Part shown: in pieces, positions 56,632 to 64,000 of the stretch
Position numbering within the stretch: position 1 is the stretch's first letter
Layout: each line of letters starts with the position of its first letter
NCBI RefSeq assembly: GCF_023264675.1
Contig: NZ_JAHFVG010000005.1
Location: 62,001 to 126,000, forward strand
Origin: Rhodococcus sp. (in: high G+C Gram-positive bacteria)
GTDB taxonomy: Bacteria; Actinomycetota; Actinomycetes; Mycobacteriales; Mycobacteriaceae
Direction: 5' to 3'
DNA length: 64,000 nt
Translations under genes and position numbers: made by a program
Notes under the pieces: generated by a model
Databases searched by the model: none
What the model was told of the DNA's origin: nothing
Seen by the model: only the letters and a program-made list of their open reading frames with translations

Positions 56632-58848
56632 GTGAGCAACAGCGAAGCGAAAGCCGACGGACCCGGAGCGGGCACTCCCGCACACACCGACGACGAACAA
56701 TGGACTCCCCCGCCTGCCGTACTCGCCCCGGGAAGTCCAGCCGCGCTGCCGGCGGTCACCGAGCATGTGGCTTCCGAAGACGGGGATGCCTTGCCCGAAA
56801 GTCGTTATCTCAACCGTGAATTGAGCTGGCTGGACTTCAACTCACGCGTTCTGGCTCTCGCCGAGGACTCCTCACTGCCGCTACTCGAACGTGCAAAGTT
56901 CTTGGCAATCTTCGCCTCGAATCTCGACGAGTTCTACATGGTCCGAGTTGCCGGACTCAAACGTCGCGACGAGACGGGCCTGTCGGTGCGGTCCGCAGAC
57001 GGACTCACTCCTCGCGAACAGTTGGAACTCATCGGCGAGCGAACGCAGCAATTGGCGAGGCGCCACGCGAGGGTCCTTCTCGATTCGATCCTGCCGGAAC
57101 TGACTGCAGTGGGCGTCGAGATCATCCGGTGGTCCGATCTCGATGCGGACGAACGGGCTCGCCTGTCGACCTACTTCCAGGAACAGGTCTTCCCGGTCCT
57201 GACACCCCTCGCAGTCGATCCGGCTCACCCCTTCCCTTACATCAGCGGCTTGAGTCTCAATCTTGCTGTGACAGTGAAGGATTACGCCACCTCCGGAGAG
57301 CACTTCGCCCGCGTGAAGGTGCCCGACAACGTCGATCGTTTCGTCCGCGTGCGCCGCGGCGACGGCGGCCAGCGGGTCGACGCGTTCCTCTCGATGGAAG
57401 AGGTGATTTCCGCACATCTGGACGTCCTTTTCCCCGGCATGGATGTCGTGGAATCGCACGCCTTCCGTATCACCAGGAACGCCGACTTCGAGGTCGAGGA
57501 GGACCGCGACGAGGACTTGCTTCAGGCGTTGGAGCGGGAACTCGCGCGGCGGCGTTTCGGATCACCGGTCCGCCTCGAGATCGCCGACGACATGACCGAG
57601 CACATGCTCGAATTGCTCCTCCGTGAGCTGGACGTCGATCCGAGCGACGTGATCCAGGTTCCCGGATTGCTCGATCTGTCCTGCCTCTGGCAGGTATACG
57701 GAGTGGACCGGCCCAACCTCAAGGACGCGCCCTTCGTTCCGGCGACACACCCAGCGTTCGGCGAGCGCGAAACTCCGAAGAGCGTCTTCTCGACGCTGCG
57801 TGACGGAGACGTCCTCGTACACCACCCGTACGATTCCTTCTCCACGAGCGTGCAGCGATTCATCGAGCAGGCCGCAGCGGATCCTCAGGTCCTCGCGATC
57901 AAGCAGACGCTCTATCGAACCTCGGGCGACTCGCCCATCGTCAATGCACTCGTGGATGCCGCGGGAGCAGGCAAGCAGGTTGTTGCCCTCGTCGAGATCA
58001 AGGCGCGGTTCGACGAGCAGGCAAATATCGAGTGGGCTCGGAAGCTTGAAAAGGCAGGCGTACATGTGGTGTACGGCTTGGTCGGTCTCAAGACTCACTG
58101 CAAGACCTGCTTGGTGGTGCGGCGCGAAGGCTCGGTGATCCGGCGGTACTGCCACATCGGAACCGGCAACTACAACCCCAAGACGGCCCGAACCTACGAG
58201 GATGTCGGCCTTCTCACATCGTCGCCCGAGATCGGTGCGGACCTCACGGATCTGTTCAACTCCCTCACCGGCTATTCGCGGAAGACCAGCTACCGCAACC
58301 TTCTCGTCGCTCCGTACGGAGTCAGGCGAGGGATCATCGAACGCATCGAGGGTGAGGTCGAACACCTGAAGGCCGGCAGAAATGCCGGAATCCGCTTGAA
58401 AGCGAATGCCTTGGTCGACGAGCAGGTGATCGACGCGTTGTATCGCGCCTCGTCCGCAGGCGTTCCGGTCAGCGTCGTGGTGCGAGGAATCTGCGCGCTG
58501 AAGCCAGGTGTGCCCGGTATGAGCGAGAACATCGAGGTGCGTTCGATTCTCGGTCGATTCCTCGAGCACTCGCGTGTTCTTCATTTCCGAGGCGCCGACG
58601 AGTTCTGGATCGGCAGTGCGGACATGATGCACCGCAATCTCGATCGCCGAGTCGAGGTCATGGCCCAGGTCAAGGATCCCAGATTGTCCGGGCAACTCAA
58701 CGACATCTTCGAGTCGGCGCTGGATCCGACCACACGATGCTGGGTGCTCCGCGCGGACGGCGGTTGGTCCGCCTGGCCGGAGCACGGTGAAAAGGTCCGC
58801 GAACACCAGGTCGAGCTGATGCGTGGTCGGCGCAATCAGGCGTCCTGA
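56632..58848 (+). CDS. ppk: Polyphosphate kinase
   Basis: A 738-residue PPK1, polymerising the gamma-phosphate of ATP into polyphosphate. A disordered N-terminus (about 1-45) precedes the PPK domains: [33 protein letters not shown], then PLD-like catalytic halves with [19 protein letters not shown] (phosphorylated histidine) and [18 protein letters not shown] 56632 has GGGGGA about 10 bases upstream; ATG 56614 is an alternative start. The stop overlaps the mutT1 start by TGATG. Confidence 0.97.
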   Translation: MSNSEAKADGPGAGTPAHTDDEQWTPPPAVLAPGSPAALPAVTEHVASEDGDALPESRYLNRELSWLDFNSRVLALAEDSSLPLLERAKFLAIFASNLDEFYMVRVAGLKRRDETGLSVRSADGLTPREQLELIGERTQQLARRHARVLLDSILPELTAVGVEIIRWSDLDADERARLSTYFQEQVFPVLTPLAVDPAHPFPYISGLSLNLAVTVKDYATSGEHFARVKVPDNVDRFVRVRRGDGGQRVDAFLSMEEVISAHLDVLFPGMDVVESHAFRITRNADFEVEEDRDEDLLQALERELARRRFGSPVRLEIADDMTEHMLELLLRELDVDPSDVIQVPGLLDLSCLWQVYGVDRPNLKDAPFVPATHPAFGERETPKSVFSTLRDGDVLVHHPYDSFSTSVQRFIEQAAADPQVLAIKQTLYRTSGDSPIVNALVDAAGAGKQVVALVEIKARFDEQANIEWARKLEKAGVHVVYGLVGLKTHCKTCLVVRREGSVIRRYCHIGTGNYNPKTARTYEDVGLLTSSPEIGADLTDLFNSLTGYSRKTSYRNLLVAPYGVRRGIIERIEGEVEHLKAGRNAGIRLKANALVDEQVIDALYRASSAGVPVSVVVRGICALKPGVPGMSENIEVRSILGRFLEHSRVLHFRGADEFWIGSADMMHRNLDRRVEVMAQVKDPRLSGQLNDIFESALDPTTRCWVLRADGGWSAWPEHGEKVREHQVELMRGRRNQAS

Positions 58849-59783
58849 TGTCGTCGCGTGAGAACTCGCTGCGGGCAAACATTTTCGCGGCGGGTGCAGT
58901 GTTGTGGCAAAGGTCTCCCGAGTCCGAGAACGAGATCACCGTCGCGTTGGTTCATCGACCGAAATACGACGACTGGTCATTTCCCAAAGGAAAAGTAGAC
59001 CCGGGCGAAACGACGATCGATGCGGCTGTGCGAGAAGTAGCCGAAGAGACCGGATTCGAGGCACGCCTCGGCCGCTACCTGTCCAAGGTGACCTACCCGA
59101 TTCCCGGTCATCGAAAGATGAAGAAGGTGGAGTATTGGGCCGCCGAAGCCCGAAGCGGCAAGTTCGAGCCCAATTCCGAGGTGGACGAGCTGCGTTGGCT
59201 GACACCGGACGACGCCGTCCATCAGTTGTCGTATCCCATGGACCACAAGATTCTGCGCCGATTTCTCAAGCAGCCACCCGACACGAAGACGGTGTTGCTC
59301 GTCAGGCACGCCAAGGCTGGGCGACGGTCGCGATACAAGGGCGACGACGCCCTACGTCCGCTGGATGCACCGGGCCGGAAGCAGGCGGATGCGTTGGTGG
59401 CACAACTGTCCGCGTTCGGCGCCGACTCCGTCCATGCGGCCAACCGGAGACGGTGTGTGCAAACTGTTCAGCCACTGGCCGATTCGATCGGCGAGCAGAT
59501 CGTCCTGGAACCGTCACTGTCCGAGGAAGGGTACTGGGCCGACCCGGCGCTGGCCAGGGCGCGGGCACAGCAGATCGCCGAACTCGACGGTGTGCGGACG
59601 ATCTGCAGCCAGGGCAAGGTGATTCCCGATCTGCTGCAATGGTGGGCTGACAAGGACGGCGTGAAGCTACCGCCGAATCGAAATCGTAAGGGCAGCGTCT
59701 GGGTGCTGTCCCTTCACGACGGCAAACTGATCGCCGCAGACCATCTGGCCAGCCCGCTCCCGGTGATCTCGGCCGAGGACTGA
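58848..59783 (+). CDS. mutT1: Nudix hydrolase fused to histidine phosphatase (MutT1)
   Basis: A 311-residue fusion: an N-terminal Nudix domain with the box GKVDPGETTIDAAVREVAEE (about 48-67) and a C-terminal RHG histidine phosphatase with LLVRHAKAG (Arg153, His154). The mycobacterial enzyme of this architecture hydrolyses oxidised 8-oxo-(d)GTP and diadenosine polyphosphates. Coupled to ppk by an overlapping TGATG, so polyphosphate synthesis and nucleotide clean-up are co-expressed. Converges on hupB with a strong shared terminator between them. Confidence 0.95.
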   Translation: MSSRENSLRANIFAAGAVLWQRSPESENEITVALVHRPKYDDWSFPKGKVDPGETTIDAAVREVAEETGFEARLGRYLSKVTYPIPGHRKMKKVEYWAAEARSGKFEPNSEVDELRWLTPDDAVHQLSYPMDHKILRRFLKQPPDTKTVLLVRHAKAGRRSRYKGDDALRPLDAPGRKQADALVAQLSAFGADSVHAANRRRCVQTVQPLADSIGEQIVLEPSLSEEGYWADPALARARAQQIAELDGVRTICSQGKVIPDLLQWWADKDGVKLPPNRNRKGSVWVLSLHDGKLIAADHLASPLPVISAED

Positions 59784-59798
59784 CTCACCGACACGAAG

Positions 59799-59830
59799 CT
59801 GGGCCCCGGCGATAGTTCGCCGGGGCCCAG
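59799..59830. terminator. Bidirectional terminator between mutT1 and hupB
   Basis: A perfect 14-bp G/C-rich stem (CTGGGCCCCGGCGA and complement) with a TAGT loop lies 15 bases past the mutT1 stop, followed by TTTCG. It can serve both convergent genes. Confidence 0.85.
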
Positions 59831-59858
59831 TTTCGCGATGTCGTACTCAGCTGAGTGC

Positions 59859-59922
59859 AGTACTAACTGCGTGAAGTACTACTCACGCGCAGTACTACTT
59901 ACGCGCAGTACTACTTACGTGC
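59859..59922. repeat. 16-bp tandem repeat spanning the hupB stop codon
   Basis: Four head-to-tail 16-base units starting at 59859, 59875, 59891 and 59907: AGTACTAACTGCGTGA, AGTACTACTCACGCGC, AGTACTACTTACGCGC, AGTACTACTTACGTGC. The last unit overlaps the final Arg-Lys codons and stop of hupB, and the others are degenerating copies just past the stop. Sixteen is not a multiple of three. Confidence 0.9.
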
Positions 59923-60621
59923 GGCGCGCTTGGCCGGAGCCTTCTTCGCTGCAGTCTTCTTTGCTGCTGCCTTGGCCGGAGCCTTCTTCGCTGCAGCCGC
60001 GGTGGTGGCCTTCTTTGCTGCGGTCTTGGCCGGAGCCTTCTTCGCTGCAGCCGTGGTGGTGGCCTTCTTGACTGCGGCCTTGGCCGGAGCCTTCTTGGCT
60101 ACGGTCTTGCGTGCCGTCGTCTTGGCGGGAGCTGCCTTCTTGGCGGCGGTCTTCGCGGGAGCAGCTGCCTTGCGCGCAGTGGTCTTCACCGGAGCAGCCT
60201 TCTTGGCGGCCGCGGTGGTGGTCTTGCGAGCAGTGGTCTTGACTGCGGCCTTCTTGGCTGCCGTCTTCTTCGCTGCGGCAGTCTTCTTGGCCGGAGCCGA
60301 GGCCGATCCACGCTTCACAGCAGGGCCGGTTGCGGGCAGCTTCTGTCCACCGGCGATAACAGCCTTGAACTGAGCACCCGGACGGAATGCAGGCACGTTG
60401 GTCGGCTTGACGCGCACGGTCTCACCGGTGCGCGGGTTACGGGCGACGCGGGCTGCGCGGCGACGCTGCTCGAACACACCGAATCCGGTGATGGTGACGC
60501 TTTCGCCACGGTGGACAGCGCGCACGATGGTGTCGACGATGTTCTCGACAGCCTCTGTGGCGCTCCGCCTATCAGACCCCAACTTCTCGGTCAGGGCGTC
60601 AATCAGCTCTGCCTTGTTCAT
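59911..60621 (-). CDS. hupB: DNA-binding protein HU with lysine/alanine-rich tail (HupB)
   Basis: A 236-residue actinobacterial HU. The HU domain (about 1-90) is complete: [41 protein letters not shown] and [12 protein letters not shown] long histone-H1-like tail of KKA, PAK and TA repeats (about 110-236) follows. HupB compacts the nucleoid; in mycobacteria it also affects iron uptake. ATG 60621 has GGAGG about 8 bases upstream. The tail is encoded by imperfect DNA repeats and its 3-prime end merges with the 16-bp repeat. Confidence 0.97.
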   Translation of the reverse strand: MNKAELIDALTEKLGSDRRSATEAVENIVDTIVRAVHRGESVTITGFGVFEQRRRAARVARNPRTGETVRVKPTNVPAFRPGAQFKAVIAGGQKLPATGPAVKRGSASAPAKKTAAAKKTAAKKAAVKTTARKTTTAAAKKAAPVKTTARKAAAPAKTAAKKAAPAKTTARKTVAKKAPAKAAVKKATTTAAAKKAPAKTAAKKATTAAAAKKAPAKAAAKKTAAKKAPAKRAARK

Positions 60622-60660
60622 GGATTTCCTCCGCAATAATGTGGCCCATCGTCGGACCGA

Positions 60661-60690
60661 CTACTACAACGGTAAACCCCAAGTCGTCAA
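60661..60690 (-). promoter_or_regulatory. Candidate hupB promoter
   Basis: On the minus strand TTGACG (60685-60690), an 18-base spacer and TAGTAG (60661-60666) form a near-consensus pair, 40 bases before the hupB ATG. Confidence 0.55.
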
Positions 60691-60770
60691 GAGTCTATGC
60701 GCCACGCCAATTCTCATCCGGCGTGGCGGAATGATTTACCGCCGCAATGCGTGTCGTGGGCCCGAAATCG

Positions 60771-61388
60771 CTACCCCTCGGAAGGCGCTTCGATCCGCTC
60801 GGGGAGGGTCGCAGGTTTCCATGAAGGCCTTGACTTTTCATACTCGGCAATGGCCTCTACCTGGCGTAATGTCAATCCGATATCGTCGAGACCCTCCAGG
60901 AGACGCCATCTCGTGTAGTCGTCGATCGAGAACCGAACCACCAAAGTTCCGACTGTGATTGTCTTCTCGACAAGATCGACAATTATTTCCAGACCGGGCT
61001 GCTGTTCGAGCGCTTTCCAGATCAGTTCGACGTCACTTTGCTCCACTTCGGCGGCGAGAAGGCCTGCCTTTCCGGCGTTGCCTCGGAAGATGTCGGCGAA
61101 CCGAGAAGCGATGACGACCCGAAATCCGAAGTCCGATAGAGCCCACACCGCGTGCTCCCGAGACGACCCTGTCCCGAAGTCGGGACCGGCCACCAGAACC
61201 GAACCCCTGTCGTAGGGACTGTTGTTGAGGATGAAGTCCGGATCGTTGCGCCATTCGGCGAACAGTCCGTCTTCGAACCCGGTGCGCGTCACCCTTTTCA
61301 GGTACACGGCAGGGATGATCTGATCGGTGTCCACGTTCGAACGACGCAGCGGTACGCCGATTCCTTTGTGGTTGATGAACGGTTCCAT
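60771..61388 (-). CDS. leuD: 3-isopropylmalate dehydratase small subunit
   Basis: A 205-residue swivelling domain of isopropylmalate isomerase (leucine synthesis). [27 protein letters not shown] and [19 protein letters not shown] are diagnostic. TAGGAG lies about 8 bases before the ATG. It follows leuC by 48 bases. Confidence 0.97.
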   Translation of the reverse strand: MEPFINHKGIGVPLRRSNVDTDQIIPAVYLKRVTRTGFEDGLFAEWRNDPDFILNNSPYDRGSVLVAGPDFGTGSSREHAVWALSDFGFRVVIASRFADIFRGNAGKAGLLAAEVEQSDVELIWKALEQQPGLEIIVDLVEKTITVGTLVVRFSIDDYTRWRLLEGLDDIGLTLRQVEAIAEYEKSRPSWKPATLPERIEAPSEG

Positions 61389-61436
61389 CGAAAATTCTCC
61401 TACTTCACGCGGTTATTGGTGCTGCTTCAGGCAATG

Positions 61437-62861
61437 TCAGACGAGATCGGCGGGCGATGACAGTGTTCCGCGAACCGCAGTGGCTGCCGCCACCAACGGC
61501 GACACCAGGTGGGTACGGCTGCCCTTGCCCTGACGCCCCTCGAAATTCCGGTTGGACGTCGACGCCGAACGCTCCCCCACTGCAAGCTGATCGGGGTTCA
61601 TGCCGAGACACATCGAGCAACCGGCCTGCCGCCACTCTGCACCGGCGGCGGTGAAGATGTCTCCGAGGCCCTCTTTCTCCGCCTGAGCCCGGACACGCAT
61701 CGAACCGGGAACGATCAGCATCCGTACGCTTTCGGCGACTCGCCTGCCGTCCAGAATTTCGGCAACCGCGCGCAGATCCTCGATGCGTCCGTTGGTGCAC
61801 GATCCCACGAACACGGTGTCGACAGCGACGTCACGCAGCGGCATTCCCGCTTCCAGGCCCATGTACTGCAGCGCCTTCTCGGCTGCGAACTTCTCGCTCT
61901 CGTCGGCCATCTCGGCCGGATTCGGAACCCTGTCGCCCAGCGGTGCGCCCTGACCGGGATTGGTACCCCAGGTTACGAACGGAGTCAGCGACGACGCGTC
62001 GATGTGTACCTCGTTGTCGAAGACGGCATCCGGGTCCGTTGCCAGCTGGTCCCAGGCAGTGACAGCGGCATCCCAGTCGTCACCCTGTGGCGCATGCGGG
62101 CGCCCCTCCAGATATTTGTAGGTGATCTCGTCGGGCGCGATCATGCCGGCCCGAGCGCCCGCCTCGATCGACATGTTGCAGATGGTCATTCGAGCTTCCA
62201 TCGAAAGCTTGCGGATTGCTTCGCCTCGGTACTCGAGCACGTAACCCTGTCCGCCGCCGGTACCGATCTTCGCAATGACCGCGAGAATCAGGTCTTTGCT
62301 CGTGACACCGGGCGCCAATTCTCCGTCGACCGTGATCGCCATCGTCTTGAACGGGCGCAGCGACAGTGTTTGGGTCGCCATCACATGTTCGACCTCGCTC
62401 GTTCCGATTCCCATGGCGATTGCACCGAACGCGCCGTGGGTCGAGGTATGGCTGTCACCGCACACCACCGTCATCCCGGGCTGAGTCAGGCCGAGCTGTG
62501 GACCGATGATGTGAACGATCCCCTGATCGAGATCTCCCATGGGGTACAGGCGAACCCCGAATTCTTCGCAATTTCGGCGGAGTGTGTCGACCTGGGTTCG
62601 GGAGACGAGATCGGCGATGGGCGAAAAGATATCGGTGGTCGGCACGTTGTGATCTTCGGTCGCGATGGTCAGATCGGGCCGACGCAGCGGACGCTCGGCC
62701 AGACGAAGGCCATCGAAAGCCTGCGGGCTGGTCACCTCGTGGACGAGGTGGAGATCGATGTAGATGAGGTCGGGTTCGCGCGATCCGCCTTCGCCACCGC
62801 CGCGAACGACGACGTGCTGATCCCATACCTTCTCTGCCAGAGTGCGTGCTGTGCCGGCCAT
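61437..62861 (-). CDS. leuC: 3-isopropylmalate dehydratase large subunit
   Basis: A 474-residue aconitase-family subunit with a [4Fe-4S] cluster. [40 protein letters not shown] and [13 protein letters not shown] carry the active-site and cluster cysteines. ATG 62861 ([15 protein letters not shown]) fits the family; the frame is open 47 codons upstream. Divergent from the IclR gene, which by analogy with NdgR/LtbR probably controls leuCD. Confidence 0.97.
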   Translation of the reverse strand: MAGTARTLAEKVWDQHVVVRGGGEGGSREPDLIYIDLHLVHEVTSPQAFDGLRLAERPLRRPDLTIATEDHNVPTTDIFSPIADLVSRTQVDTLRRNCEEFGVRLYPMGDLDQGIVHIIGPQLGLTQPGMTVVCGDSHTSTHGAFGAIAMGIGTSEVEHVMATQTLSLRPFKTMAITVDGELAPGVTSKDLILAVIAKIGTGGGQGYVLEYRGEAIRKLSMEARMTICNMSIEAGARAGMIAPDEITYKYLEGRPHAPQGDDWDAAVTAWDQLATDPDAVFDNEVHIDASSLTPFVTWGTNPGQGAPLGDRVPNPAEMADESEKFAAEKALQYMGLEAGMPLRDVAVDTVFVGSCTNGRIEDLRAVAEILDGRRVAESVRMLIVPGSMRVRAQAEKEGLGDIFTAAGAEWRQAGCSMCLGMNPDQLAVGERSASTSNRNFEGRQGKGSRTHLVSPLVAAATAVRGTLSSPADLV

Positions 62862-63005
62862 GATGAACACCAATCTGCTTTCTTCCAGTGTGTCGCGCCG
62901 GTGGACTACGGGCTGGCCCACGTCGCGTTTCCTTCGATACTCGCCTACTCGTCCGTGCTGTGCACCGTCAACGGCAATCTTTCGCCGTCGAACCGAAATC
63001 AAATG

Positions 63006-63034
63006 TGCAATCCCACTATGCGAGACGCTAGTAT
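63006..63034 (+). promoter_or_regulatory. Candidate leaderless promoter of the IclR gene
   Basis: TGCAAT (63006-63011), a 17-base spacer and TAGTAT (63029-63034) lie so that +1 falls on the A of ATG 63041. No Shine-Dalgarno is present. The 179-base leuC-iclR gap also holds the leuCD promoter. Confidence 0.5.
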
Positions 63035-63040
63035 CGACCT

Positions 63041-63742
63041 ATGAGACAGCATAGCGGCATCGGCGTTCTCGACAAAGCGATGGGTGTTCTGTACGCAGTC
63101 GCCGAAGACCCCTGCACCCTCAGTGATCTGTGCACGCGCACCGGCCTTCCCCGCGCAACCGCCCATCGTCTCGCCGTCGGACTCGAAGTTCACCGACTCG
63201 TGACGCGTGACGCCAACGGCCTGTGGCGGCCGGGCCCCGGGCTCGGCGAGCTCGCCCGAACCGCGTCGGACACTCTGCTCGAGGCTGCGGCCTCGATACT
63301 CCCCAGACTGCGAGAGATAACCGGCGAGAGCGTTCAACTCTATCGATGCGAGGGGACGGTGCGAGTCTGCGTCGCCTCCATGGAACCGCCGACCGGGCTC
63401 CGTGACACCGTCCTCGTCGGCGCACGCCTACCGATGACAGCCGGGTCGGGAGCCAAGGTTCTACTGGCGTGGGCCGATGCTCCTACCCAGCGCGCGATTC
63501 TCCCCGACGCCGAGTTCGGCGAGCGCGTCCTCGTCGAAGTACGGCGCCGAGGGTGGGCGCAGAGCGCGGGCGAACGCGAACCCGGTGTCGCCAGCGTTGC
63601 TGCTCCGGTCCGCGACGCCAGCGGCAATGTCGTTGCGGCAGTATCGGTCTCGGGGCCGATAGATCGGATCGGGCGCCGTCCCGGCGCCCGATGGGCCGCC
63701 GATCTGCTTGCTGCTGCCGATGCGATACACAAGAGACTCTGA
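63041..63742 (+). CDS. IclR-family regulator, probable leuCD regulator
   Basis: A 233-residue IclR protein: N-terminal winged helix (GVLDKAMGVLYAVAEDPCTL, LPRATAHRLAVGLEVHRLV) and a C-terminal effector domain (GARLPMTAGSGAKVLLAWAD). The constant divergent pairing with leuCD matches Rv2989, NdgR/AreB of Streptomyces and LtbR of Corynebacterium, which regulate amino-acid (leucine) genes. Autoregulation through the shared gap is plausible. Confidence 0.92.
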   Translation: MRQHSGIGVLDKAMGVLYAVAEDPCTLSDLCTRTGLPRATAHRLAVGLEVHRLVTRDANGLWRPGPGLGELARTASDTLLEAAASILPRLREITGESVQLYRCEGTVRVCVASMEPPTGLRDTVLVGARLPMTAGSGAKVLLAWADAPTQRAILPDAEFGERVLVEVRRRGWAQSAGEREPGVASVAAPVRDASGNVVAAVSVSGPIDRIGRRPGARWAADLLAAADAIHKRL

Positions 63743-63797
63743 CCCAATCGGCACGAACACTGTTATGCCAGCGGCACTCTCTGATAGAGAAGACATC

Positions 63798-64000
63798 GTG
63801 GGAACCAATCAGCGTGCACAGATCACCATGACGGACAGCGAGACGGCGTCGTTCCTCGAACGCAGCCGCATCGCGAACCTCGCCACCATCGGCCGCGAAG
63901 GGACGCCTCACCTCATCGCCATGTGGTACGCGCTTCTCGACGGAGAGATCTGGTTCGAGACCAAGTCGAAGTCACAGAAGGCAGTGAACATGCGTCGGGA
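63798..64000 (+). CDS. PPOX-class flavin/F420-dependent oxidoreductase, N-terminal fragment
   Basis: An open frame of 67 codons running off the window edge. GTG 63798 has AGAGAAG about 5 bases upstream. The visible part (MTDSETASFLERSRIANLAT, then HLIAMWYALLDGEIWFETKSKS) is the N-terminal half of a pyridoxamine-phosphate-oxidase-like split barrel that binds FMN or F420. The exact cofactor and substrate cannot be told. It follows the IclR gene by 55 bases; cofC nearby shows F420 is made. Confidence 0.75.
   Translation, partial: MGTNQRAQITMTDSETASFLERSRIANLATIGREGTPHLIAMWYALLDGEIWFETKSKSQKAVNMRR

Overview
This 64 kb window is a chromosomal core segment of a high-GC actinobacterium of the order Mycobacteriales, most likely Rhodococcus or a close relative in Nocardiaceae. 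The evidence is the G/C-rich third positions, frequent GTG starts, the F420 gene cofC, a lysine/alanine-tailed HupB, an Lsr2-family protein, a SepIVA-type coiled-coil protein and an EspI-like ATPase. The gene order from frr to the leuCD regulator closely follows the Mycobacterium tuberculosis Rv2882c-Rv2989 region as I remember it. Names rest on protein motifs and that remembered synteny; no database search was run.

Layout. 1-3.6 kb: cdsA (partial), frr, pyrH, tsf, rpsB, all leftward. 3.9-10.8 kb: a secreted M23-like protein, an EspI-like MinD ATPase, then the leftward string yraN-comM-dprA-viuB-xerC. 11-15.2 kb: an Lsr2 paralogue beside an AT-rich leader, a small membrane protein, DUF2469, rnhB, lepB, rplS and an unknown membrane protein. 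15.2-20.6 kb: a Tex-type S1 protein, an LppW-like lipoprotein (rightward), and the operon rpsP-KH protein-rimM-trmD. 20.8-25.3 kb: CPBP protease, amidohydrolase, ffh, an M23 peptidase. 25.5-35.3 kb: the nitrogen operon amtB-glnB-glnD with a GlnR-type operator, then ftsY and smc. 35.4-41.7 kb: acyP, a secreted beta-propeller protein, osmC, fpg, rnc, rpmF, DUF177, sepIVA-like, coaD, rsmD. 41.8-49.3 kb: pyc, recG, a DAK/FakA-like protein. 49.6-56.5 kb: rpmB, an enoyl-CoA hydratase-like gene, ung, thiL, a stand-alone Lrp/AsnC ligand domain, DUF3515, ddl, gpsA, cofC. 56.6-64 kb: ppk, mutT1, hupB, leuD, leuC, an IclR regulator and the start of a flavin/F420-type oxidoreductase.

How the genes fit together. 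Most encode translation and its maturation (S2, EF-Ts, RRF, S16, L19, L28, L32, RimM, TrmD, RsmD), protein export (Ffh, FtsY, LepB), chromosome upkeep (SMC, XerC, DprA, HupB, Lsr2, RecG, Fpg, Ung, RnhB, MutT1), nitrogen signalling (AmtB, GlnB, GlnD) and central metabolism (Pyc, LeuCD, CoaD, GpsA, Ppk). Many neighbours overlap by 1-11 bases, so translational coupling is common.

No phage, IS element, CRISPR array, tRNA or rRNA was seen, and nothing here looks like an undescribed defence or biosynthetic system. The more interesting signals are regulatory or structural: a four-half-site GlnR-like box before amtB, a 17-base promoter core shared by rplS and rpsP, an iron-box-like site before viuB, paired DnaA-box-like sites in two intergenic regions, a 16-bp tandem repeat across the hupB stop codon, a 34-bp tandem repeat before cofC, an EspI-like ATPase without visible ESX partners, and likely leaderless promoters for pyc and the IclR gene.
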